Below the pieces are notes generated by a model. That model did not search any database. It was not told the DNA's origin and saw only the letters and a list, made by a program, of their open reading frames with translations. Shown one piece after another: positions 1 to 7,841 of a DNA stretch of 56,376 bases. Numbering within the stretch: the first letter of the stretch is position 1; the number at the start of each line of letters is the position of its first letter. Made by a program: the position numbers and the translations under genes. This DNA comes from a virus, in IMG/VR virus record IMGVR_UViG_3300036715_000633, positions 1-56,376 of that record, one strand, 5' to 3'.

Positions 1-127
1 AAGCCTCGCATTGCCACCAACGAAACGCAACACTAAGGAGAACGTCTTGGTCCAACTCGCCATCAACACCCTAGCCGCAATCGACGCTCAAATGGCGAGC
101 GATCAAGGCGCCTCTTACCGCACGTTC
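1..127. repeat. Direct terminal overlap, left copy (circular closure)
   Basis: Bases 1-127 are identical to 56250-56376. The copy carries the end of the MazG-like gene and the start of the Cas4-like gene, both of which read correctly across the junction. An exact 127-base overlap is a common assembly k-mer length, so it most likely marks a closed circular contig and not a biological terminal repeat. The unique genome is therefore 56,249 bp. Confidence 0.93.
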
Positions 128-952
128 CTCGGTGTCGTAATGCCACACATGGCGGACGCGTATCGAGGCGCGGACGAGGGTTACCGTAGCCACATGGGAG
201 CGTCCCTGATCGGTTCAGAGTGCGCACGCAAAATCTGGTACGGCTTCCGCTGGACTAGCAAAGGTGCATTCAGTGCGCGGATCCTGCGTCTGTTCAATCG
301 CGGACACCTCGAGGAGGCACGCTTTATTTCGATGCTGCTGGCGATCGGCTGCGAAGTCTACCAGCATGACGAGAACGGCAAACAATTCCGCATCAGCGAT
401 GTTGGCGGACACTTCGGTGGTAGCGGCGATGGCGTCGCAATGAAGGTGCCTGATGTACCGGAAGGGTACGCATGTCTGCTGGAGTTTAAAACCCACAACG
501 CCAATTCATTTAAAAAATTAGTGACTGAAGGGGTTCGCTCTGCGAAGTTTGAACACTTTGTCCAAATGCAAGTTTACCTGCGTAAGATGGGAATTCATTA
601 CGCACTGTATATGGCAGTTAATAAAAACGACGACGACATATATGGCGAAATCATCACGGTGGATCCCCTCGTTGGAGATCAATTCGTGGACCGTGCGCGT
701 ACTATAATATTCATGCACGAGGCTCCTAAGCGCATCAGCAACAGCGCGGGATACTTTGAGTGCAAATGGTGCGACTACCACCCAATCTGCCACATGAAAA
801 AAATGCCTGATACGACCTGCCGTACCTGTAACCACATTATGCCTGTTGGCGATGGCACATGGTTCTGCAATCAAAAGAACGCCGACCGCAGCAAAGAGGA
901 CCAGCTGGTTGGTTGCAGTGAATGGGCTCCTAACATCACGTTTGGCAAATGA
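47..952 (+). CDS. Cas4/RecB-like PD-(D/E)xK nuclease with cysteine-rich C-terminus
   Basis: Predicted 301-residue exonuclease of the Cas4/RecB nuclease group, probably acting on DNA ends in recombination or replication. The nuclease core shows GSGDG (D128), EFK (E146, K148) and QMQVYL (about 173-178), the usual PD-(D/E)xK plus QxxxY layout. The C-terminus carries Cys239, 242 and 248, and a second group at 258, 261, 274 and 290, compatible with an Fe-S cluster plus an extra zinc-ribbon-like knuckle. The start chosen is TTG at 47, preceded by TAAGGAG at 34-40; an upstream TTG at 11 lacks a ribosome-binding site. It overlaps the next gene by ATGA. Neighbours (helicase; across the junction MazG, SSB, Sak4) support a DNA-processing role. 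The nuclease family is clear; the precise activity is inferred. Confidence 0.85.
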   Translation: MVQLAINTLAAIDAQMASDQGASYRTFLGVVMPHMADAYRGADEGYRSHMGASLIGSECARKIWYGFRWTSKGAFSARILRLFNRGHLEEARFISMLLAIGCEVYQHDENGKQFRISDVGGHFGGSGDGVAMKVPDVPEGYACLLEFKTHNANSFKKLVTEGVRSAKFEHFVQMQVYLRKMGIHYALYMAVNKNDDDIYGEIITVDPLVGDQFVDRARTIIFMHEAPKRISNSAGYFECKWCDYHPICHMKKMPDTTCRTCNHIMPVGDGTWFCNQKNADRSKEDQLVGCSEWAPNITFGK

Positions 953-2634
953 AGGCCCGTTATTATCAAACCGAAGCGGTTGCAGCCGTCTGGGATTACT
1001 TTGAATCGAAACGCGGTTCCAAGGACGACTGCAACCCGCTGGTACTTATGCCAACGGCCACAGGTAAAAGTGTGGTCATTGCGCTGCTAATCAAATCCAT
1101 CTTTGATTCGTATTTCAACCAGAAGGTCCTCGTGCTTACGCACGTTAAGGAACTGGTCGGGCAGAATTACGAACGCCTCAAACAAGTCTGGCCCGGAGCC
1201 CCTGCTGGAATTAACAGCGAAGGGCTTAAACAGCGTGACTACCACTCCTCAATTATTTTTGCAGGTATCGGTTCCGTAAAGGGCAAGCCTGAACTATTCG
1301 GCAAAGTTGATTTGGTCCTCGTTGATGAATGCGACCTAATCAGCCCTAGCGAAAATACCACGTATATGAAATTCCTGTCGGCGCTGCGCAAGACCAATCC
1401 TTATCTGCGGGTGATCGGTTTCACTGCGACAGCATGGCGAACAGGTCAAGGTCATCTGGTCAATGGCGGTATATTCACGGATGTCTGTTACGACATAACG
1501 TCCTTCGAGGCTTTCAATAGACTGTTGGACGAAGGGTACCTTTGCAACCTGATCCCACCTAAAACCAAACTACTGCTGGACGTTAGCGGTGTTGGTTTAG
1601 TCGGCGGTGAATTCAACCAGGGGAAGTTGGCTGAGGCTGTCGATAAGGACGACGTAACATGGGCAGCATTGCAAGAGACGGCGCAATGGGCGCAGGATCG
1701 AAAGCATTGGCTAATATTCGCGCAGGGTGTCCATCACGCACTAAAGATAGGCGAAATGCTGACCTACATGGGAATCTCGAATGTGGTCATACATAGCGAC
1801 CTGAGCGACAAAGACCGGGACGAGGGTATCGCAGGATATAAGGCAGGTAAATATCAGGTTGCGGTCAACAACAACGTTTTAACGACAGGGTTTGATTTCC
1901 CTGCCATCGATTTGATTGTGGTGTTACGTCCCACGATGTCGTCCCGCCTGTGGGTGCAAATGCTTGGCCGTGGAATTCGGCCACTATACGCGCAAGGGTA
2001 CGACTTGACGACGACCGAAGGGCGACTGGAGGCCATCGCATCAAGCGATAAACCGTACTGCATGGTTCTGGACTTCGCAGGTAATACGCGCAGGCTAGGT
2101 CCTATCAACGATCCCGTGATCCCAAAAGGTCGCGGCAAAGGACCTCCTGGAACTGCCCCTATTAAAGAATGCCCGAATTGCGGGACGTTAAATCACGCCA
2201 AGGCTACGCATTGCATTTTCTGCCGATACAAGTTTGATTTCGCCGTCAAGATCAAGGACGAGGCCTCGTCGGTCGATGTCATTAAAAAGACCGTGGAGCC
2301 GATTATCGAGGAATTCGCCATCGACCACGTGAGTTACGCGAAAGTGCAGCGTTTGCCGAATCCGCCCGCAATGCAAGCGACGTATTTTTCTGGCCTGCGA
2401 CGGTTTAAAGAAATCGTTTGTTTCGAGCATGAAGGTTACCCGGGTCGCGCTGCGGGCAACTGGTGGAAGGCACGAACGTCCGAGCCGATGCCTGTTAGTA
2501 CGGACTGGGGGCTTGCTGTAGCTGATAAGCTACCCGTTCCGACATTCCTGCGTGTGTGGACCAACAACAAGCCTTACCCGCAGATTGTCGCGTCAACATT
2601 CGACCCTAACGGATTCAAAGGTACGGAATTGTAG
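949..2634 (+). CDS. Superfamily 2 DEAD/DEAH-type helicase with zinc ribbon
   Basis: ATP-dependent SF2 helicase of 561 residues. The N-terminal half has Walker A PTATGKS (35-41), a DECD Walker B motif (about 125), and a motif III-like FTATAWR; the C-terminal helicase domain ends in the motif VI-like LGRGIRP. A four-cysteine zinc ribbon (CPNC...CIFC, about residues 408-426) follows, then about 130 residues of unassigned sequence. This type often unwinds branched DNA during phage replication or recombination (UvsW/RecQ-like role, inferred). It starts by ATGA overlap with the nuclease gene, so the two are probably translationally coupled and may act together in end resection. Confidence 0.9.
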   Translation: MKARYYQTEAVAAVWDYFESKRGSKDDCNPLVLMPTATGKSVVIALLIKSIFDSYFNQKVLVLTHVKELVGQNYERLKQVWPGAPAGINSEGLKQRDYHSSIIFAGIGSVKGKPELFGKVDLVLVDECDLISPSENTTYMKFLSALRKTNPYLRVIGFTATAWRTGQGHLVNGGIFTDVCYDITSFEAFNRLLDEGYLCNLIPPKTKLLLDVSGVGLVGGEFNQGKLAEAVDKDDVTWAALQETAQWAQDRKHWLIFAQGVHHALKIGEMLTYMGISNVVIHSDLSDKDRDEGIAGYKAGKYQVAVNNNVLTTGFDFPAIDLIVVLRPTMSSRLWVQMLGRGIRPLYAQGYDLTTTEGRLEAIASSDKPYCMVLDFAGNTRRLGPINDPVIPKGRGKGPPGTAPIKECPNCGTLNHAKATHCIFCRYKFDFAVKIKDEASSVDVIKKTVEPIIEEFAIDHVSYAKVQRLPNPPAMQATYFSGLRRFKEIVCFEHEGYPGRAAGNWWKARTSEPMPVSTDWGLAVADKLPVPTFLRVWTNNKPYPQIVASTFDPNGFKGTEL

Positions 2635-2671
2635 CTTTTTGAATTATTTTCGTTATTTTCGCAAATAGTGG

Positions 2672-2700
2672 TTTACAACTGCAAACGTCGCCGCTATGAT
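2672..2700 (+). promoter_or_regulatory. Sigma70-type promoter
   Basis: TTTACA at 2672-2677, a 17-base spacer, and TATGAT at 2695-2700, each 5/6 to consensus. It sits in the gap after the helicase gene and would start transcription near 2707, upstream of the ribosome-binding site for the gene at 2753. Confidence 0.8.
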
Positions 2701-2752
2701 GTGTACATGGATGCAACAAATGTCCACAACCGAAAATCACGAGGAAATCAAA

Positions 2753-3319
2753 ATGGAACTGAAATTCTATAGCGCCAAATCGAAAGCGACCCGCGCCCTG
2801 TCCGAAACCTTCGGCGTAACTGATCCAGCACAGCAGCAAATTTTGCTGTTCAAAGGTGAGGATGGTCGCTGGGGCTTCTCGGTCGAGGCTGCGCAAACTC
2901 TGAACGTCGAAACCGTTGCGCGGGAAGATGCTGCCGTGGCTGCGTTAGGTAACAATTTCAGCGACACCGAAAAGCTGCCAGCCGAGCAAGTAAAATCCGA
3001 GCCTGTTGTCCTCGGCGCTGTTTTCGATAAGCCTGCCGACAAAGTGATGTCCTCGATTGTTGAAACCAACAAAGCGAACGCCGCTCCTGCTGCGCCAGTT
3101 AAAAAACTGTCCGCTAAAAATCACATCCGCAAAATGTTTACCGAATTCGCTCCAGGCGGCGCCTTCACCATGTCGCAACTGTGCGGGACTTCCTACAGCG
3201 AAGCGAACATCAAAACCGCGTTGTCCGATCTGAAAAATAAACTGTACGCCGATGGTGATGTGTTGATCGTCAAACGCACTCGCAGCGCAACCGACGGGCT
3301 CGACTACTACAGCATCTAA
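2753..3319 (+). CDS. Small protein with C-terminal winged-helix-like domain
   Basis: A 188-residue protein of unknown function. The N-terminal about 115 residues contain no motif I recognise. The last about 70 residues, containing IKTALSDLKN and a hairpin-like VLIVKRTR...DYY ending, look like a winged-helix fold and are clearly homologous to the C-terminus of the next gene (3371-4060). Start ATG 2753 follows GAGGAAATCAAA and lies downstream of the promoter; an upstream in-frame ATG at 2696 would sit inside the promoter and is rejected. A hairpin terminator follows. Its own promoter suggests high, independent expression. A DNA-binding or regulatory role is inference. Confidence 0.8.
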   Translation: MELKFYSAKSKATRALSETFGVTDPAQQQILLFKGEDGRWGFSVEAAQTLNVETVAREDAAVAALGNNFSDTEKLPAEQVKSEPVVLGAVFDKPADKVMSSIVETNKANAAPAAPVKKLSAKNHIRKMFTEFAPGGAFTMSQLCGTSYSEANIKTALSDLKNKLYADGDVLIVKRTRSATDGLDYYSI

Positions 3320-3326
3320 TACAGAA

Positions 3327-3351
3327 GGCGGGCTAACCACCCGCCCATTTT
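3327..3351 (+). terminator. Hairpin terminator
   Basis: GGCGGG (3327-3332) pairs with CCCGCC (3340-3345) around a 7-base loop and is followed by ATTTTAAA. It lies between two genes with related C-termini. Confidence 0.7.
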
Positions 3352-3370
3352 AAACGTTGGAGATTGCCGA

Positions 3371-4060
3371 ATGAATATTTTGATCGACCGCACCCGCATG
3401 GGATTTTGTTACCGTCATCCTGACATGCGCACCGTTTTTAACCTCGCGCATGTCGAACTTCCAAACAGTCACGTTATCGCCTTTTGCGAGGAGGACGACG
3501 CTGAGGTTGGCCACAGTGCGTTCGAGACCTTGTCGGACCTCGAGGTTAAATTGTTGTATCGGAATACGACGGGCGAGACGGACCTCGGTTTAACCAGCCG
3601 TCAGACGGTTGTATCCGCGCTGTACGCGGCGATTGCGAAACTCCCGATAACTGACGCCGACCCGTGCGAGGCGAGCCGTCAAGCCACGTTTGTGCTTGAT
3701 CGTGAAATGGACGTCTATAAATACGTCAAGGGCTCCGATAAACCACGCGTGATGCCTGACGAGTGGGCACCCGAACTGCTACGGTCCACGGATAAAGTTG
3801 TCAACGTTCCAGCCCGCGAAGTTCCAATTGCCAAGGCTACACCTAAGGCGTCAACGGGCGGCGTCAAGCAACATATCCGCGCCATGTTCGAGAAGGCCGA
3901 ACAATACACGATGGAGGCACTGACGTCCGACGGTCGCTTTTCTGTCGCGTCGATCAAAACGGCGTTGTCAGATTTGAAAAATGAAAAATATGCCGGCGGT
4001 GAAATTCTTGTCACCACCCGCATGAAAATTGATGGCGCGGACTATTACGTTAAAGGATGA
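3371..4060 (+). CDS. Protein with C-terminal winged-helix-like domain, paralogue of preceding gene
   Basis: A 229-residue protein of unknown function. The C-terminal about 65 residues (HIRAMF...IKTALSDLKN...DYY) match the preceding gene, including the unbroken decamer IKTALSDLKN, so this domain was duplicated while the N-terminal about 160 residues differ completely. ATG 3371 is preceded by GGAG at 3359. Different N-terminal modules on a shared putative DNA-binding end suggest related regulators or nucleoid-type proteins (inference). A new promoter starts right after its stop codon. Confidence 0.8.
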   Translation: MNILIDRTRMGFCYRHPDMRTVFNLAHVELPNSHVIAFCEEDDAEVGHSAFETLSDLEVKLLYRNTTGETDLGLTSRQTVVSALYAAIAKLPITDADPCEASRQATFVLDREMDVYKYVKGSDKPRVMPDEWAPELLRSTDKVVNVPAREVPIAKATPKASTGGVKQHIRAMFEKAEQYTMEALTSDGRFSVASIKTALSDLKNEKYAGGEILVTTRMKIDGADYYVKG

Positions 4061-4090
4061 TTTACAAAATAAATCCCACGATGTTATAGT
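4061..4090 (+). promoter_or_regulatory. Sigma70-type promoter
   Basis: TTTACA at 4061-4066, an 18-base spacer and TATAGT at 4085-4090, in the gap before the gene at 4148. The -35 hexamer equals that of the promoter at 2672. Confidence 0.7.
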
Positions 4091-4147
4091 TAGACATCGC
4101 AGCAGAAATTTAAACCGGTAACAAAACTCACCTTAGGAGATTCAAAA

Positions 4148-4546
4148 ATGAGCACCCAAACCCTCGAAGAAATCATGGCCCAGGCAAAAATCGACCGCGA
4201 AGCTGAAAAGGCACGCGCCGATCAAGAAAAAGCTGCCAAGGCTGAACAGTCGGCACAGCGCAAAGCGGAACAGGAGGCCAAGAAGGCTGAACGCGAAAAG
4301 CTGAAGGCTGAACGCGAAGCCAAGAAAACCGAAAAACAACCAGAACAGAATGGCGTCCGTCGTCCACGTCCTGACTCCCTGTGCGGCGCCGCCTGGGCTG
4401 TGATGGATGAGGTCACCCTGACCAACGGTCGTATGTGCACCATCGCCGAAGTGATCGAACGCGCCCAGCAACTGAACCCGTCGGTTAATATCAACAACCT
4501 GCGCGGCGAATTCGTTCGCTGGAAACGTTTCAACGGCGTAATCTAA
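4148..4546 (+). CDS. Coiled-coil protein with small C-terminal domain
   Basis: A 132-residue protein of unknown function. Residues about 10-68 are almost entirely Lys, Glu, Ala, Arg and Gln and should form a highly charged helix or coiled coil; the DNA there holds short near-repeats of aaggctgaacgcgaa. The last about 60 residues (TIAEVIERA...NINNLRGEFVRWKRFNGV) look like a compact helix-turn-helix or winged-helix fold and may be a distant relative of the C-termini of the two preceding genes. ATG 4148 follows TTAGGAG. It has its own promoter at 4061-4090. Confidence 0.8.
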   Translation: MSTQTLEEIMAQAKIDREAEKARADQEKAAKAEQSAQRKAEQEAKKAEREKLKAEREAKKTEKQPEQNGVRRPRPDSLCGAAWAVMDEVTLTNGRMCTIAEVIERAQQLNPSVNINNLRGEFVRWKRFNGVI

Positions 4547-4600
4547 TCCGGCCGGCCCGCTTCCCACCTTGACGCTGGGCCACTGGTAATAGTTGCTTTG

Positions 4601-4609
4601 TGCTATGAT
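4601..4609 (+). promoter_or_regulatory. Extended -10 promoter for the 7-deazaguanine operon
   Basis: TGCTATGAT (TGn plus TATGAT) lies in the 157-base gap before queE. There is no good -35 at 16-18 bases; a TTGACG at 4569 is too far away. It is the most likely start of the queE-to-polymerase operon. Confidence 0.55.
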
Positions 4610-4703
4610 TGCTAATCGCAATTGAAAACAAGCCTGCCCTGTGAAATGCGGGGCAATTCCCATAGCCCGAAACCAGCCACGCGCTGTTAAAACCGAGGTC
4701 CTC

Positions 4704-5402
4704 GTGATTAATATTCAACCCATCGACAAGAAAACCGTTTCCGACGGAACCTTCCTCGATCTGCATTCCATCTTTTATACCATCCAAGGCGAAGGTCCTT
4801 TCGCCGGTCACCCTGCCGTATTTGTTCGCCTTGCGGGCTGTAATCTTCGTTGCCCTAGCTGCGACACTGATTATACCGAAGGTCGTCGCATCGTCCACCA
4901 CAAGGACATTGTAGATGGCGTGCTGTCGTTATTCCCTACTCGCGGTCGCCTGCATAAACTTGTGGTCATCACGGGCGGCGAACCCTTCCGCCAGAACCTG
5001 ACGAAATTGGCCTATGCGCTGAATGATGCAGGTTGCCACATTCAAGTGGAAACGAATGGCTCCCTGGCGGCACAAGGCGAGTTCCCGTTCCATGATAACG
5101 CCACGATTGTGTGCAGTCCCAAATCGGGCAAAATTGCCATTCAGCATGTGGACGTCTACAAATACGTGATTGACCGTAACAGCGTCGATCCTGTGGACGG
5201 TTTGCCAATCGAGGTGCTGGGTCATTCTGCCAGCCCTCACGTTGCACGCCCGCCTGCCGATTTCGATGGTCCAATCTATGTGCAGCCGATGGACACAAAG
5301 ACGGACGCGACGAAATTAAACATCGAAGCCGCCCGCCGTATCAGCATGGACCACGGCTACATCCTGCAACTGCAAATTCACAAAATCATAGGAGTGGAAT
5401 AA
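4704..5402 (+). CDS. queE: 7-carboxy-7-deazaguanine synthase QueE
   Basis: Radical SAM enzyme that rearranges 6-carboxy-tetrahydropterin into 7-carboxy-7-deazaguanine (CDG), an intermediate in preQ0 synthesis. The radical SAM CxxxCxxC motif is Cys46, 50 and 53 in GCNLRCPSCD, preceded by the QueE-typical FYTIQGEGPFAG segment; ITGGEPFRQN provides the SAM-contacting GGE motif. Length 232 residues is normal for the family. The start chosen is GTG 4704 with GAGG five bases upstream; an in-frame ATG at 4641 overlaps the promoter region and adds residues not typical of QueE. First gene of a seven-gene 7-deazaguanine cluster, ending one codon before queC. Confidence 0.93.
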   Translation: MINIQPIDKKTVSDGTFLDLHSIFYTIQGEGPFAGHPAVFVRLAGCNLRCPSCDTDYTEGRRIVHHKDIVDGVLSLFPTRGRLHKLVVITGGEPFRQNLTKLAYALNDAGCHIQVETNGSLAAQGEFPFHDNATIVCSPKSGKIAIQHVDVYKYVIDRNSVDPVDGLPIEVLGHSASPHVARPPADFDGPIYVQPMDTKTDATKLNIEAARRISMDHGYILQLQIHKIIGVE

Positions 5403-6152
5403 ATGAAAGCCTTGGTTATCTTATCCGGTGGTCAAGATTCGACCACCTGCCTGTTTTGGGCAAAGCATTTTTACGAAGAGGTCCACGCGATTACGTTCGA
5501 CTACGGCCAGCGTCACTCCCTCGAAATCGAAGCGGCCCGTAAAGTTGCCAAGATGGCGGGCGTGGCTTCGCACGAAGTTATCGCACTGCCGAACTGCCTC
5601 GTATCGACCAGCCCGCTGACCTCAAACGAGGAACTGGAGCAATACTCCGACCATCGTCAAATGGAAACCGCCATCGGGGATCGTGTCGAAAAAACGTTCG
5701 TTCCTATGCGCAACATGCTGTTTTTCACCGTTGCAATGAATCGCGCCGTGGCGCTGGGCTGCACGCGTTTGGTAACGGGCATCTGTCAGGAAGATAACGC
5801 CAACTACCCCGACTGCACAGAAGATTTTCGCCAGCTGTTTGAGGAGACCGCAAACCAATCGCTAGGCCGAGATTCCGACCAGTTCCGAATCATCGCACCA
5901 TTAATGGATCGGTCGAAGGCTGACACCTGCAAGCTGGCGTGGTCGCTGCCCGGTTGCTGGATGGCGCTTGCGCATAGCCACACCAGCTACGACGGCAAGT
6001 ATCCGCCAACCGACATGAACCACGCCAACGTGCTGCGTGCAAAAGGCTTTGAAGATGCTGGCCTGCCCGATCCGCTGGTTGTGCGTGCATGGATGGAAGG
6101 TCTGATGCCGCTGCCGCGCACCACAAATTATAACGACGTACCGGGGGCGTAA
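5403..6152 (+). CDS. queC: 7-cyano-7-deazaguanine (preQ0) synthase QueC, zinc motif altered
   Basis: ATP-dependent amidation and dehydration of CDG to preQ0. The PP-loop SGGQDSTT (residues 8-15) and FDYGQRH (32-38) are intact, as is the closing LRAKGFEDAG...DP segment. Length is 249 residues, slightly longer than most bacterial QueC. The region that in bacterial QueC holds four zinc-binding cysteines (pattern CY.G....CG.C..C.LR) reads HTSYDGKYPPTDMNHANVLR here, with no cysteine. Either other residues (His191, His193, His207, Asp205) bind the metal or the site is lost. ATG 5403 directly follows the queE stop, with AGGAG upstream; the stop overlaps the queD start. Confidence 0.92.
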   Translation: MKALVILSGGQDSTTCLFWAKHFYEEVHAITFDYGQRHSLEIEAARKVAKMAGVASHEVIALPNCLVSTSPLTSNEELEQYSDHRQMETAIGDRVEKTFVPMRNMLFFTVAMNRAVALGCTRLVTGICQEDNANYPDCTEDFRQLFEETANQSLGRDSDQFRIIAPLMDRSKADTCKLAWSLPGCWMALAHSHTSYDGKYPPTDMNHANVLRAKGFEDAGLPDPLVVRAWMEGLMPLPRTTNYNDVPGA

Positions 6153-6619
6153 TGTATTACAGCACAAAGACCTATGGCCATGAAATTGGCTTATCCGCTG
6201 CATTTCGTCAATGGCGCGCCGAATCGCATTGCCGTCTGATCCACGGCTATTCGTTGGCGATTAAATTCGTTTTCGAGTCCGAGGACCTCGACGTTCGCAA
6301 CTGGGTTGTGGACTTCGGCAGTTTGAAGTCCCTCAAGGGTTGGCTGGAATCGACCTTTGACCACACGTTGCTGGTCGCCGAAGATGATCCCGAGAAGGAC
6401 CTTTTCGTTGCGCTCGACAACGCAGGTGTGGCGCGGATCGTTGTCGTACCCGCGACCGGCTGCGAAGCGTTTGCGGAATTAATTCACGAATGCACAACCG
6501 TGTGGTTAAAGGATAATGGCTATTCGCCGCGGGTGCGTTTGACCTCGGTAGAAGTTAAGGAACACGGTGCGAATAGTGCAATTTTTACTGGAGACAATAA
6601 ATGTCCAAACCTGTTTTGA
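6152..6619 (+). CDS. queD: 6-carboxy-tetrahydropterin synthase-like protein QueD, divergent form
   Basis: Predicted to convert dihydroneopterin triphosphate into 6-carboxy-tetrahydropterin, the QueE substrate. The 155-residue protein keeps the catalytic cysteine (Cys27 in SHCRLIHGY), the Asp70-His71 pair and a C-terminal glutamate (VEVKE, 134-137). Of the zinc triad known from E. coli QueD (His16, 31, 33), only His31 is obvious: the first falls in SAAFRQ and the third is Tyr33. His26 or other residues may substitute. The FRQWRA..HC..IHGY signature looks like a recognisable divergent QueD/PTPS subfamily. It overlaps queC by one base and folE by 19 bases. Confidence 0.88.
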   Translation: MYYSTKTYGHEIGLSAAFRQWRAESHCRLIHGYSLAIKFVFESEDLDVRNWVVDFGSLKSLKGWLESTFDHTLLVAEDDPEKDLFVALDNAGVARIVVVPATGCEAFAELIHECTTVWLKDNGYSPRVRLTSVEVKEHGANSAIFTGDNKCPNLF

Positions 6620-7182
6620 ATCTCGACCAATTCCACGAGGAAGATTTGATGCGCTTATTTTTGCAGCGCATCGCAGGCGTCAGTCCACACCGCGAAGGTC
6701 TGCAGGAAACACCTAAACGAGTAATCAAAGCGTGGCGTAAGTGGACCGAAGGTTACGAAATGAACGCCGCCGAAATCCTCAAGGTGTTTGAAGATGGCGC
6801 GGAGAATTACGACCAGATGGTGATGGTCAAAGATATTCCGATCTACAGCAAATGCGAACACCATCTGGCTGATATCTTCGGCACCTGCACGATTGCCTAC
6901 ATTCCGAATGGTAAAATTGTGGGCCTGTCGAAACTGTCGCGCCTCGCCGATATGTTTGCGCGTCGGTTGCAGGTCCAAGAACGTTTAACGCAGCAAATCG
7001 CGGACGCGTTGCAGGAACATTTGCAACCTATCGGCGTGGGCGTTATCGTTAAGGCGCGCCATATGTGCATGGAATCGCGTGGTATCTGTCAGCAAGGGCA
7101 CCACACCATTACAACAGCACTGCATGGCGCAATGAAGGACGATGCGCAAACGCGCAACGAATTTTTATCCATGGCCAAATAG
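6601..7182 (+). CDS. folE: GTP cyclohydrolase I (type IA)
   Basis: Converts GTP to dihydroneopterin triphosphate, the entry step to preQ0. The 193-residue protein has all hallmarks: zinc ligands Cys85 and His88 in KCEHHL, Cys156 in HMCMESRG, and the conserved VGLSKLSRL segment (107-115). ATG 6601 lies inside queD with GGAG at 6590. A phage-borne folE lets the pathway run from GTP without depending on host folate enzymes. Confidence 0.95.
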   Translation: MSKPVLNLDQFHEEDLMRLFLQRIAGVSPHREGLQETPKRVIKAWRKWTEGYEMNAAEILKVFEDGAENYDQMVMVKDIPIYSKCEHHLADIFGTCTIAYIPNGKIVGLSKLSRLADMFARRLQVQERLTQQIADALQEHLQPIGVGVIVKARHMCMESRGICQQGHHTITTALHGAMKDDAQTRNEFLSMAK

Positions 7183-7190
7183 GAGCAATC

Positions 7191-7835
7191 ATGGCGCAAA
7201 ATGATTCATTGGACAAAGTTATTCCGACGTACTTTGGCGCCTTTGCCACTGTGCCTTTTGTCTGGAAAAACAAGGAATATCGCCCGCGGACGCTTCGCGT
7301 GTCGCCGCATCTGGCTAGAGGGCTTTCGTGTCCTCCGATGTGCGGTGGCTGCTGTCCTAAATTCTCGTTGGATTATTTGCCATTTGAGGATAAACCATAC
7401 GACCTCGTGGAGCGCGAAGTTACCATTTTGGGTAAAACGTTTTCGGTGTTTTCGGATACGCAAAAAGGTAATTATACCAGCCGTTGCAAAAACGTCCGAC
7501 TTGATGACGGTCGGTGCTCCATTCACGGCAAACAGCCCTTTTCGTGCGATTTTGAGATAATCAGGGTTAAACATTTCAACGACCTGACTATGCCAAATCA
7601 AGTTTTGACAGCGCCATATGGACGCGGTTGGCAGTTGTTCCGCGTTGATAATAAAATGGGCGCACTGTGCGGCATCGAGGATGCTACGCAAGAAAATGCC
7701 AACGAGGCTGCGCGAAAATTGCGACGACTCAAAGGGTGGATGGAATACTTTGAAATTCCCCACAAATGTGACCGCGCCATCGCCTATCTGGAAAATGGCG
7801 AATGGAAAAACAATCAACCTATTTTCATCAACTGA
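7191..7835 (+). CDS. YkgJ-like cysteine-cluster (CxxxCxxCC) protein within the 7-deazaguanine operon
   Basis: A 214-residue protein resembling the zinc/iron-chelating YkgJ family. It has a CxxxCxxCC cluster (Cys47, 51, 54, 55) followed by Cys99, 109 and 119 in a C...DGRCSIH...PFSCD arrangement typical of that family, plus Cys160. This is enough for an Fe-S cluster or zinc site. Start ATG 7191 follows AGGAG, 8 bases after folE. No step from GTP to preQ1 needs it, since folE, queD, queE, queC and queF are all present. Its place before queF and dpdA suggests tailoring of preQ1 in DNA or as a free base. A dPreQ1 methyltransferase (DpdM) has been reported from phages; I cannot confirm that this is that family. 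Confidence 0.8.
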   Translation: MAQNDSLDKVIPTYFGAFATVPFVWKNKEYRPRTLRVSPHLARGLSCPPMCGGCCPKFSLDYLPFEDKPYDLVEREVTILGKTFSVFSDTQKGNYTSRCKNVRLDDGRCSIHGKQPFSCDFEIIRVKHFNDLTMPNQVLTAPYGRGWQLFRVDNKMGALCGIEDATQENANEAARKLRRLKGWMEYFEIPHKCDRAIAYLENGEWKNNQPIFIN

Positions 7836-7841
7836 CCTAAC

